From assembly GCF_032854445.1 (NCBI RefSeq), contig NC_088300.1:68670984-68734983 (forward strand): a DNA stretch of 64,000 nt, read 5' to 3'. Positions 24,201-36,300 of this stretch are shown here, one piece after another. The notes under the pieces are model-generated. The model saw only the letters and a program-made list of their open reading frames with translations, made no database searches and had not been told where the DNA came from. The stretch is from Liolophura sinensis. Taxonomy: Eukaryota > Mollusca > Polyplacophora > Chitonida > Chitonidae. The position numbers were made by a program, and so were the translations under genes. The stretch's first letter is position 1. Each line of letters begins with the position of its first letter.

Positions 24201-26787
24201 GAACAAATCCAGAAGTAGGTCAAGTGACACTTCAAAAGGGCATCCGACGAAGAGGCACTTGGTACCGCCAAAGTTCTTGGAGTCAATATGACCACCATGC
24301 AGCGAGTTAATAAGTTTCATAGGTGAGGATGGTAAACTAAGAGGGTGATATTTGAGATTCCACCATAAAATTACATACATATGAACAGAGGAGGTGAGTT
24401 AAATTGCCATAAATGAGAGGAGATGAGTTTGAAATCCGCACCATGCTTTTGGAGAAGCACTGATGGACAGTGTTACAATGAATGTCAGAATTTTAAAGTA
24501 GTACCCTGAGCCCATCTAGATGGACTTTGGAGGCCTCAATTTTGGACTCAACACAATGGACAATTTTTGTGCTAAGAAAAATAAGACCCTGACCACCCTG
24601 TAGTCTATTACTAGGTCTACACTCTGTCATGGACATGCAGAATATCTAACTTAATCTCCCACACTAACACTGGCTCCAGAGTCCAGTGACTATATACCCT
24701 AATGTTCTAATCCAACCAAGCATGTTGTTGTTGTTGTTAAAAACATTGTTGTTGTAAAAAAACCAAAGACAGAACACTGTGCCAGTGGTGGAGTCTACCT
24801 CAACAAATGAAACAAACATAAACGATACCAGGATTTCCCTTCCCTTTGATTACATAAAGAGTCTCGTTATTTCATACTTACAAACAATGGATAAAATACA
24901 GAGTATCTTTACAAAACGCACGTTGATCGTCAGCGAACCATTCCAATATGCACCTAATTATATTCCGGACGCGGACTTTGGCAAAATTTAAATAAAGAGT
25001 AAATATGTAATTACTGGTACCTGATTTCTTGACTGGAAATATAAAAATACAATCCTCTTTAAATAAATACACAATTAACTTGTTTACGCCACTGAGATGC
25101 TTTGTGTGTAATTTTTCGCGATGCCAGTCTGGTCAACAAGACAACAAGGCTGCCCAGTGCTACTCTTAATAAGTGTCTGTGGCAAGGTACGCGTCTTCAG
25201 CTTAATGTCACTAACTTCTGAAGAAACCAACCGTACTGGTCAGCCTACATCCACCAGGGGACCGGAAGTACATCGACCAGCTGGACGTTCAACTTTCTGG
25301 GCCACTGATATCCCATTTTGGCTCCATATGACAAACATCTTGGGGATATCTCTACACCTATGAGTTTTGACAAACATCCCGAATTTAGGAACAAGAGGTT
25401 GTCACATGAATCTCTGTATGTTAGAGTGTGACTAGATTTATCTGAAAATATACAATACTAAAGAAAATGTGAAAGCTTGTAATGGGAATGTACGTTTGTA
25501 GCAAACTCACAGTCCTTGTCCGTTTAGTGAGCTCCATATTTTAGTAGTACCCGGCGATCTACACGCACCGACCGGCCCACATACTGTACGGGTCGGTTCG
25601 CTTGAGGTTTTGCATAATGGAATAAATTCCTATTTGTTTATACGTAAATTTTATGCACTCTTATCCCTTAGATCACAGCTTACTTTTGTATGTCAAGAGT
25701 TGCAAGTGTCTTATAGTCATACAAAGAAACGTTAAATTCATAATTGAAGTTAGCGTTAATGCAGACGATAATCAAGTCAAATGCGATCGTGTGCTACCGA
25801 GCACTTTTCCTGTTATTGTTCATGTTTAGCTTTTTTTGAAGAAAAACTTGTCTGTTAAAAGTTAATTCGGTGGTTATATTAATGTTTTCCTGCTGTTAGC
25901 GGACGGAAATGTAGCCGTTTTAATTTGCTATAAGCCTTTTCATTCAAGCCCAGGCGTGCAGTTTAACTGTATGGTAACCCGTTTAGAGCATATGTCCAGG
26001 TTTTTGGAATATTGTTTCACGATTTTAAATATGTTCGCCTATTTATAAATTCACATGGAAAGTTTTCATTTGATAAGATAAACGTCAAAGATAAGGGTAT
26101 TCATGGAATTACTTTGTCTGCAAGGAAGACTAGCAGTAACATAAATACATCGATCAATATGTTTGCGTAGCCTAACAGTACAACGTTTATTAATGTGAGG
26201 GCGATTCGCCTAAAAAATAATTGCGCGATCATGTAGGCTATCTATGGAAGACCGATAGTGCCATACTGTTATTACATAAAGCTTAGTAGCATAACTATGG
26301 AACATTAATAGTGCGATTTTGTCGGTTAAATTGTAAATTATGGAAGCGTAATTGTAACATCAGACATATACTATTTATACTGATCTATACACACCGAGCG
26401 GCCGACTTACTGTATGGGTTCGACTGCATCACCCAAGGTTTTATGAAAATATCCCGAATTTAGGAATGATTGTACGCCTGCATATCATGTGCGTTTGTGA
26501 CGCATTTACGGTAATATACTGACAGAGTGTGACAAGCTTTTCTTAGTGCCGACTGATTAATAATTTCCATCAAATTTACGAATAATACCTACGATACATA
26601 AATACAATCATTCTGGACACACCTCGTCTATTTGTGGCGTATTTACGGTATTGCCGAAAGAGACTGCCTTCTTGCCATCCTGTACACAGATTTGTTGGCG
26701 ATAACTTCACGCCCATGATTTTGTGAAAATACCCCGATTTTACAAGTAAGAAGTTGTCACTTGTACCGCTATGCAACCATGTTCTGT

Positions 26788-26902
26788 ATATTTATTTATT
26801 TGATTGGTGTTTTACGCCGTACTCAAGAATATTTCACTTATACGACGGCGTCCAACGTTATGATGGGAGGAAACTGGACAGACTCTAAGGGAAACCCACA
26901 TA
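26788..26902 (-). mobile_element. SINE-A fragment inside the 26.4-28.8 kb array
   Basis: TTTATTTGATTGGTGTTTTA, CGCCGTACTCAAGAATATTT, CTTATACGACGGCG, then GGGAGGAAACTGGACAGAC. Ends before the tRNA-like head. Confidence 0.85.
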
Positions 26903-28242
26903 TAATATATATATATATTGTGTGTTTGTGCCGCGTTTACTCGTACAAACATACAATGTATGTAATGCTGAAAGAGTGTACCAAAGGTTTCTTTGGTGCT
27001 AGTCGATACAGAAAACTTCATATAAATAAATAATTTTGCCTGCACCACATGTTCCCAAAAATATCCCAGATTTACGAAACTAAAGGTCATTAGTTATACA
27101 CTACTATTTATCTATATGAGGTGTGTGTTTTGGCGTATTTCGCTAATACTAAAAAGGTATGTCAACGGTTCTTGGTTTTGCAGGATAAACAGTTTTGTTG
27201 AGGATTTGTCTTCACTACTGGCTTCATGAAAATATCCATAATTTACGAATCAGAGGTTATTAGTTGAACCCCACTGCAATATTTTTTACATGTTTTACAT
27301 TTTTGGCGTGTTGTGAGCAATACTGAAAGTGTGTGTCAGAGGTTTCTATATACTGATTAAAAAAAAAAACGTTATTGACGAATTGTCTACAAAAATGGAT
27401 ACGCCTCTACAGCCACTTTTTTCCTGTGACATGTGTTTGTGTATTTTATATACGGTCATACTGAATGAGTGTGAAAAGTTTCTTCGAGGTGATTGGTGAA
27501 TAGTTTTCTTCAGGATTTATCTACAGTGTTGTTTATATGAAAATATCCAGAATTTTTGAATGGGAGGTTATTTTACTTATACCCCAACGGAAGTATATTT
27601 ACAGCAATAATGTAAGAGTTTATACCAATGGTTTCTTGGTGGCAATCGATAAACAGTTTTCTTAACAATTGGTAAACTGAAAGAGTGTGCCAAAGGTTCC
27701 TTGGTTTTGATCGATGAACAGATTTCTTTAGGATTTATCTGCACTGGCGATTTTATGAAAATATTCCAAACTTACGAGTGACAGATTATTAATTATACCC
27801 AAAAGCAAACATACTGACCAGATGTTTCATGACTGAGGGTTTTTTAAAAGTAATAATGAAAATGGGTGCCAAAGGATTTTTGGTGCCGACCGATTTCTGG
27901 AGGATTTGTTCACAGTACCGGTTTGGTGAAAATTTTACGAATGAGAGATTAGTGCTTAAGCCGACATACAGCCATTAGATGGAGATCATGAGTGTTTGTG
28001 GTGTATTTACGGTAAAACGGAAAGTGTGTACAAAGGGCTACTTGGTGCCAGTCTAATACCTTTCTTGAGGATTTGTCTGCACTTGTGGTTTTATGAAACT
28101 TTGCTGAATTTACGAATTAAATGTTATTAATTTTCAGTTCTCTACATCCTCTTTTAAAGTATCAGATGTATTTGTGACGTATTTACTGTAGTACTGAGAT
28201 AGTGTGCCAAAGGTTTCGTGGTGCCGATCCGTAAACAGCTTT

Positions 28243-28372
28243 CTTAAGGCTGCTTCACTGAGATGACTTACCGAAGCAAGCCGCCCCACACGAGCCATTA
28301 TACTGATAGGCCTACGGGCCAACCAGCCGTTGCACTATCCTCTTAATGCGAACGCCAATGAGATGTTCAGAA
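28243..28372 (+). mobile_element. SINE-B fragment inside the 26.4-28.8 kb array
   Basis: GGCTGCTTCACTGAGATGAC, CGAGCCATTATACTGATAGG and CAGCCGTTGCACTATCC match the copy at 57285-57600 in the same order. Confidence 0.75.
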
Positions 28373-29026
28373 CTATACTTCTGTACAACCACTTTTTACA
28401 TTTTATGTGTGTTTGTGGCGTATTTACGGTAGTACTGGAAAAGCATACCAACGGTTTCTTGGTGTCGTTCGATAAACAGTTTTCTTGAGGATCTGTGTAC
28501 ACACAAGTCCAGTATTTTTACAGCAAAATTAAAAGAGTGTGCAAAAGGTTTCTACTTGGTTGTTGATAATAGGTGTTATAGAGGATTTGTCAGCAGTATT
28601 AGTTTTATGAAAATATCCGGAATTTACCAATGAAATAAAAATTACACCTCTGTACAACCACTACTTAAATTTTATGTGAGTTTTTGAAAGAGTGTCCTAA
28701 AGGTTTCTTGGTGGTAATTTATCGATGGATGGTTTTCTTAAGGATTTATCTAGACTGCTGGTTTTATGAAAATATCCCGAATTTACGAATGAAAGGTGAA
28801 TACTAATGTAACGGACAATTTTTGCTTCAGTAGATACTAGTTTTCTAAAGTCTTCATAAGGTGTTACGTGTCTAAGTGTATGCTGGTATTAGGTCCTTGT
28901 TCGTTTCTATTTTCAGTCCTAGTCTTGACTTCGCATCTGTAGTGGCGCGCAACGGGTTACGGGTCGCTGTGGTAAACGGTCGCTGTTAAAGTTAACTAAC
29001 TTCCCTCCAGTACTAAGGAAAACAAC

Positions 29027-29038
29027 ATGGTTTCGCGG
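29027..29038 (+). other. Possible first (5' UTR) exon end of the F-box/LRR gene
   Basis: A locally CpG-richer stretch (about 28940-29040) ends in ACAACATGGTTTCGCGG followed by GTAGGT, a good donor. Splicing it to the 31541 acceptor puts this ATG in a different frame from the main start, ending after MVSREWV. So it would be a short upstream ORF and not the protein start. Transcript evidence is lacking; other first exons are possible. Confidence 0.3.
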
Positions 29039-29772
29039 GTAGGTGTCTTAAATAATTTGACATGTAATTTGTAATCATCTATGAGCACAGGCGTAAGCTA
29101 GTAATTTTAATACCATTTATTACTTCAAGTAAACCACGGCATTATCCGTGTCTGATGGTATACTTCTACGCGTTATAAACGGTTTTATTCTCTTCCCTAG
29201 GTATTGAGCGTGTTGATGTTGACTGTTGTTGAAATAAATAGTTCTGGTTACCTTGGAAGTACCAAATGAAACGAGCGTTATTAAATGAGAATCTGGCGTG
29301 GAAAAAATATATAATCATTTTTTTTAACTTGGATGGCGAATATACAAAAAATTACATCACTGAGAAACTGGTTATTTTTGCTTGACACATCATTGGGCCT
29401 ACCAAACATAAGATTTTGCCCCGAAGAAAACAGCAACAACAACAACATAATAGTATATCATGACAATACTTCGTTGTTGAATTTCATTTCACCTTATGGC
29501 TGAAATATTGCCATTGTGTTGTTCAACGTGATTCATTCATTTATTTAATTTGTTAATTATCATGTGGTGGTTTTATAGGGTGTTGATATTGTTCATTCTC
29601 TGATCTGAAGAAATATTTATACACGTGCTTCACTTGCATAACTTGCATGAGGCAGCAGCAAGCAGATGATGGCGTGTAAGATAGCATGGGAAGGTATAGG
29701 GAAATGAACAACTTTGGATGATATTCTGAGAACTGTGGCTAACAACAAAAATTGTAATATGTTTAAGTTAAA

Positions 29773-29973
29773 GGGCCTCCATGGCTAAGTGATAGGCATC
29801 ATGATAGTTGCAGGCTTCCTCTTTGGTCATATGTGGGAAGGTCTGCCAGCAGCTTGCAGATGGTTGTAAGTTCCCTTGTAAGATGGTTGTTTCCTCCCAC
29901 CACAATGCAGGTCGTCATCGCGTGAGCAAAATATTCTAGAGTATGGCGTAAAACACCAATGAAATAAATACAT
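29773..29973 (+). mobile_element. SINE-A, near full length
   Basis: Head GGGCCTCCATGGCTAAGTG, body GGGAAGGTCTGCCAGCAGC, 3' end AGTATGGCGTAAAACACCAA and an ATAAATA tail. Part of the B-box region is deleted. Confidence 0.8.
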
Positions 29974-30597
29974 ATAATGTGTTGGAGTTTTGTATTATTA
30001 AACTCACATGTTACATTAGACAGTGCTTTCACCACCATGTCTGCATGAGTAAAGCATGTTATCACAAGTAAAACAGCAAATACCTGGATGCAAGCAATCT
30101 TGAATTTGTTGGAGCTGAAAGAAAATGTCTGCATTATTGCATATGGTTTAGTGTAGGCTCTATATTTGTACAATATTTATAAGTACTAAGATATTTGTCT
30201 TCTCACTGTAGTAATACTATATCACACATGCTTCCAAGAACAGTGGATATCAGTCAGGATAATGATAAACTAGTGAGAGGTATCTGCATCTTTCTTTCAC
30301 TTTCAGCGTTGTGTAACTAACTGTAAGTTCAGTCTTCAGATGATCTTTATCTTTACAATCACCACACTTCCTGTGTGTATGTGCTGATTATAGATTTTAA
30401 TACATGATGTAAGTAATAAAGCATTTGTGGATCCACCCTTAACATTCGATTGTCCATAACCGCTTGCATACCTAATGTCCAGTTACATTTTATATTGCTT
30501 TGGAGTATGTTTGGATTTCTTTCTGTAGCAAGTCAAAGACCATACCTGGCAGTGTGCCTTTCTGTTTTGTTGTGACCATGTTCCTTTATATTCATAT

Positions 30598-30600
30598 GTA

Positions 30601-30663
<63 letters not shown>
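30598..30663. repeat. (TG)n(TA)n microsatellite
   Basis: About 10 TG units followed by more than 20 TA units. Confidence 0.95.
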
Positions 30664-30666
<3 letters not shown>

Positions 30667-31565
30667 CTTTATTTAATGAAGGTAGCTCAAATCAATTTAC
30701 AGTATAACTGTTATTCCCCAAGGCCTTCACAGATAAAACAATATATAGGAAACATGAACTTCAGAGTCCAATCAAACAGACATCAATGTATATGTATAAC
30801 AAGATAAAGCATACATACTGTCCCCGCAACTGTCCGAACCAGCAGAAATAGGGTTGCAGGAGATGGCCCAATACCGACCCTTCCTAAGCCCGCTGCTGGC
30901 TGTAACCCCTACACACATGTACAGAGAACAAAACAAGTGAGTGGGAGATGGCCAGGTTTTTTTTTTTTTTTTTTTTAAAGATTATACAGAGTTTTTTTTT
31001 TTTAAAGATTAACATGTACAGATTTATTCAGGATAGGATGTCATTAAATTTTTGATTTCATTCTACTTCCAAAATCCATGACGGTTTTACCCTAAGCTTG
31101 TAACCTGCTAGTTTTATGTACAGACAAGAAGCTGTTGCATGCAATTCAACGGTAACCTCATGTCACAGAAAGATTTGAATATAAAACATTCATTCACATT
31201 TATAATTCAAACTTCACATCTGAGACAAAATATTAGAAAAACACAACTCCCTTTATCCATGTACTGTATGTTGTGGGATGAGAAGAATTGAAAGAGAATA
31301 AAGATGCAGTAATCATGTAAAATAACAATCTTCTGAGATAAATGTATTTTTTAAAAATAAGGTTGGAAGTTTAAAAAGTTGTGTAAATGAAAACAAATGT
31401 GATCAAATGTACAAGTGATTTTTGCTTTAAACATGACTTGTAAAACAGAACTGAAATTTTAAGGAAAGCCTTAATTTGTTAATAAATATGAGAAACTGAT
31501 GATGTCATAAGATATTCATGTAGTTATGAATTTTTTTCAGGAGTGGGTATGAAAGTACAGAGGAG

Positions 31566-33307
31566 ATGGAGTCAATGAAAGGTGTCGGTGAAGATGTGCG
31601 AGATTCCGATCTTGATGAGTTAAGGAAAAAAAGGTTGGCCTACTTCTCTCAGTCCAAGGAAGAAAGTGATATTCCAGTGACAATTGAGTCAAGTACTGAG
31701 AAGAATGGCAACAAAGGACCAGAGGCAGGACAGCGTGTGGATGTGCCGTTCAGGAAACAGTCTGCATGTAAAGACTCTGTTGTTAAAAGAGGCAATGTAA
31801 AGCCGAGACAATCTGAAAAGGATGACATTATTGACACCCTGTCAGAAAAAGAATCCCTGCCACATTCCACGACTAAGGCAAGCTCAGTCACAAAAACTGT
31901 TAATTTTTTCAGAGAACCTTCATCTTTATCACAAGGAACCCTGGTGAACTCTGAACAGGAGGGTGTAGGAGTGTGGAATTGTCTGACACACAATGGAATT
32001 CCTAACAGTTATTGTCACATGGTTGCAAGCACTGATATAGAACAGTTAGGCTTGTCCACCCACAGACCTGATTCTAATAGAGCGCTACAACTAGAGACAG
32101 GAAATAGAGCTTTAGAATCTTTCACTGCCCCCAGAGCTACAGGGCGTGTCGTGAATGAAGGGCTGGGTGCGTTGGAAGATACCCTGTGTGATAGCGAACT
32201 GCGACAGTTGCTAGGGGAAGAAAAGTATCAGGAATTCCTGGAAAAGTCCCGACGAGATATCGAGGCTTTAAAACTGGAAAGGAAAAACTCTCCAGGGAGA
32301 CTGAGTGATCGCAAGGGCAAAAATGCCAGTAACTTTATCAACAGTGGAGGGAGGGAAGAAAGTATGGATTTCAAAAAGGGAGATAATTCTAAACTGTCTG
32401 AGGATCTGTTCCCACAGAGATTGAACAGACCCAAACATGCCCCCGCCCTGGTGTCCAGTTTTGTGGTGAAGTCTAGGGGTGAGCTGGACAGGGAACTGCC
32501 ACTAGCTCATAAGGATTACGGAGTGAGGAACTATGATCAGACATCAATGTCCCCAAACGTGGTCTATTCCAGTAACCAGATCTACAAGCAGGCCTATGAT
32601 GAAATTCCGCACAACCCGTATTTGAATTACAATGGCATGTACCAGGGCACCCCACAAACTTTCTCCCCAAGGGACTTAGAGACTCTGATGTATCAAGGCT
32701 ACCCAGCTCCCAGTTACAGGTGCGTGAACATGGAGCGCCAGCCAAATCACATGTATGGACAGCCTATGATGTTTTACTCTAGTCCAAACCACCCGGCCTC
32801 TTCCATGATGCCACATTCTCCACACCCAACCATCTTCGCCAGTCCCCGTCACCCATTCTCTCCCCACCCACCACATTCTGGAAGAGGTTCTGTGACTATG
32901 TCGCAGAATGTACCCATGTCATATCCCTACAGTGGGTCATCACACCAAAGCCCACAGGTCTACCACCCAGTCCCCCAGCCACCCTGGGGTCCACCCCATG
33001 GACAGACCTCAGACGATTACATCCCGACAAGTCAGCCACTGACTCAGCCACAAGATGGATCACACCATCACAGAACCTGTGGTTACAGGCATGAATCGTA
33101 CCATCACCAGCCTTTGGTCAATGGTCAGCACTTCGAGCCTGCCCACAAGGACATCTGCGTCCCTGGAACTCAACTAGATGGACTGACCCCCAGTGCGAAT
33201 TACACGGTTGATTCTCCCATCCCCCACCCCCCAGCTGGTCACATGCCCGCTGTCAGACACACGCACAGGGAACATGTGGACGGGGTGCGTCACTTTCATG
33301 AAAATAG
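31566..33307 (+). CDS. F-box/LRR gene, first coding exon (low-complexity N-terminus)
   Basis: The exon encodes residues 1-580 and ends AAT AG/GTAAGG. The first third is charged (DELRKKRLAYFSQSKEE). A predicted helical segment (ELRQLLGEEKYQEFLEKS) lies near residues 210-230. From about residue 340 the sequence is rich in Pro, His, Ser, Tyr and Met, typical of a disordered scaffold. No catalytic motif was seen. A TTTTTTTCAG acceptor precedes it at 31531-31540, so at least one 5' UTR exon lies upstream. Confidence 0.85.
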
Positions 33308-36300
33308 GTAAGGCATTATGTTTGTTATTTTATTGAACTCATGTCAACTGTGACATTTAACAGTCTTTCATTTGTCTTTCACTGACTTTCATTTAAATAC
33401 AGGTTATATGTGGGTTTTACGCAAGCAATGCTGCCAAAGATGTCTTGTGCATTGTAGGCTGTTAGGCTAGGCATGGTTACAGTTAACCGATGTCTTAGTT
33501 TTGGGTGACCAATCCTCAAAGGACTGTTATGAAGAGAAATGTGATCTGATTGGTCAGCTCTGTCTAGACTGTCTACGTAGACAGGTGTGTCCTAAATAAG
33601 TGTGTGTAAAAAGTATGATGCGTGCATTTGAACTACATCTGTTGAGGCAAAGAAATGAAAACATGTTATAACGCATTCAAATAAAATAGGGAAAATATTT
33701 GTTCCATTATAAATATATAACATAACTTACATGTGTATGACTCAAACAATCAATCTTAGAGGCAGTATTATTACATGTTTTATTTTCTCTTACACTGTCA
33801 CTTGTATTCATGTACATTTGTGTACTTTCAGGCGCAGACAAGGAGCTACAGATGTTAAGGAACTGAATTCCTCAGAGCAGTATGCAGTTGACAGGCTAGA
33901 GAAATACTTTTCGTCTATAGAGAGCTACTACGTACCAAAAGCAGGTAGGAGTTTTACTAGTCTGGATGAAGAGCACTTAACTGCCCAGACAGAATCACCC
34001 ATGGACGAGGAACTGGAAACACTGGTAGCCAGTACAATCACCAACCTTAAGGCAGGAGGGGTCACAGAGAGGCTGAAAGAACTGGGTATCGACGTCCCAT
34101 TTCTGAACTGCCCATTACCTCGTACTGAAGCGAATGGTGATAGCAGCCAGAGGAACTGCATTTCCTCCAAAAAGAAGACGGTGACTGAACCAAATGAAGC
34201 CAAGATGTGTACAGAGTGCTCAGCCCTGAACAAGTCTTACATGTCCTGGTGTGGAAACTGTGGAGAGGTGCTTATTGGTGTGGAGGCGATGGTCGTCAGT
34301 TCAAAACCCAGACAGGTTCCTGTCCAGCTCGAGGGAGAAGACAGTGGATTTGATGACCGGGTATCTCCACCCAAGCCCAAGGTGCACTTTGCTGAAGGCC
34401 TTAATCATGTATTCAGAAAGATCCATGAGATAGATTCAGAAAGACTTGTTGAGAGTTCCAGCAGTGAGCGCTGTGAGAAAGGCCAAAAGCTTGATACTGT
34501 AGACAGTGGAAGAGGAGCATCCAGTGGTGAAGACAGGGAAAAGGCTCAACACAGTGGAAGGATGGACAAGGAAATCATCGACATTTGTCAGTCCATAGGA
34601 GACCCTGTCATTCGGAGTTTTCTGAAGTCCTACCTGAGAAAACGGAATTGGGGATGTGGGACATCAATTCAAAGAAAGAAGACTCCAACATCCGGAAGTC
34701 AGAACAAGGAAAGTAACAAGATGGCTGTTTCTCGAAGTACAGAGGAAATGGACAATTTTATTGATAATCAAGATGTTTGGCTTCATGAGGCTAGACCTAC
34801 CACCTCTGGGGCCAATGATCCAGTGTCAGGTGAAAAACCAGGCAAGGCCATTGACATCGAAGTGTTTGGTTTGGAAGATGGCCAGAGCAGTCGCACGGTC
34901 AGTCGTAACGGTCACGAGATTCCACTGCTAGACCTCGGCTTCAGCAGTGACGAGGAAGCTAAACAAGGGAAACAACTGGACCTGTCCTTAACAGACGAAG
35001 ATGAAGATGGTGATGAACTCCTGGGCAAAGAAATGGGTCAAGGCGATGCCCCCCTGTCGGCAGGTTTAGTCAACAAGCTCCAAGCTGATCCTAGGGTTGT
35101 CAGTGTACATTGTGTGAAGGGTCCCAACAGTGAAAGGAAGAAGAGCCTAAAGGGCAAAATCAAAAAACCAGGAAATGTGAAACCTAGCCCAGGAAGAGAT
35201 AAACGTTTCCCACAGAACCAGACCCCCAGCATTGTGCGAGCATCCATAGAGGCCAAGCCTCCCAAACGTCACTGGATGAGATCGAGCATTGCCTGGTCTT
35301 CCTACAACCATGGGGAGCTAAGCAAGGACAGATCTTTACCGCCTCAGGGAAGAAGACGAGGGCAGAAATCTTGCCAGGGTCTGATGTCACACAGTGCACA
35401 TGTTCAGAAGGATGGGTCTTCATCTGCTGACTCCAACGAGGATAGCCCTTTGCGCTCACAACCCCACCCCCAGAAACGACCTGCCAGTGCTGACATCCTC
35501 AGAAGGTGGGCATGATAACAGGCATGATGGCATGTAGAATCATCATGAGTACTCTTTGCTATCATATACATGTTGTGCAGTGGTATGTAGAAAATCAATA
35601 TTCGGGATAGCTTACCAGACCAGGGCAAAACAGATGTCATTGACTCTTATCTTATCTTATTTTATGTAGTTTAAAAACCATTTTGTAACCACAATAGACT
35701 GAGACTGGTATGTATTATAAGAGAATATTGGACCAATCTGTGGTTTGCAGATGGCGAGTTTCAGGTTTCTTACATTTGAGCACCATCCTCACTTTAACAG
35801 GAAAGCAAAAGTTGAGACACGGCCAGACAGTGCAGGCGGCAGAAGGAAGAGCTCTTGGGAGGGTCAGCGAGACATTAACCTGAAAAGCCGAACCCTGAAC
35901 ATGCGTAAGATTCTGGGTGTGTTACAGAGTGACGATGTCACAGAGGTCAGTGGGATCAGTGCCTCTGCTGAAGGGGAACAGGAACCTAAGGACTTTGTGC
36001 CTATCCCTGTGCCCGTTAAAACAGCTGTAACCACACCGGTTCCCCACCCAGCTGGCGTTCCAGGTAGGTTAGGTCATATCCGGGAAAGCAGGGTAGTGGG
36101 TATGTGCTGCGATACTGTGTGTATATTATGTATTATGTATTATGTATCAGATAAATAAGTTTATAAGCGAAAGTGTCACAATGCATTCCGGCAAAGTTGA
36201 CAGTACATTGCTGATTGAGACATGCAGATTGAACATTATTTCAAATAATTCCTCAGTATCGTCTTGTGTCTCACGAGTAACATTCCCCCGGGCACCTACC

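Larger units (their letters stand above)
23320..26380. other. SF3A2: Upstream region of SF3A2; promoter not resolved
   Basis: Contains two SINE-A fragments (23625-23810, 24104-24200) and no supported gene. A CAG acceptor just upstream of the SF3A2 start (exon edge 23319) requires a non-coding first exon. One candidate donor on the minus strand is ACT/GTGAGT near 25508-25513, preceded by a short ATG frame. Further upstream, sequence at 25556-25620 resembles 26380-26460. Confidence 0.35.
26385..28810. repeat. Diverged tandem array, unit roughly 190-210 bp, about 13 copies
   Basis: Recurring blocks, always in the same order: ATGAAAATATCCCGAATTTA, then GTTTGTGGCGTATTTACGGT, then GAAAGAGTGTGCCAAAGG, then TTTCTTGGTGCCGATCGATA, then CAGTTTTCTTGAGGATTTGT. 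Examples of the first block start near 26445, 27225, 27538, 27755, 28607 and 28768. Copies are of uneven length and well diverged, so the array is old. Two SINEs interrupt it. Confidence 0.8.

Noticed and set aside
24878-25072. Minus-strand 64-residue frame and the overlapping plus-strand 70-residue frame
   Set aside because: Neither shows family similarity or convincing flanking splice sites; kept only as unexplained upstream DNA.
33731-33831. Alternative ATG start for a separate zinc-ribbon gene
   Set aside because: The frame crosses a strong acceptor (TACTTTCAG) and the exon joins the preceding one in phase, so this is intron read-through.
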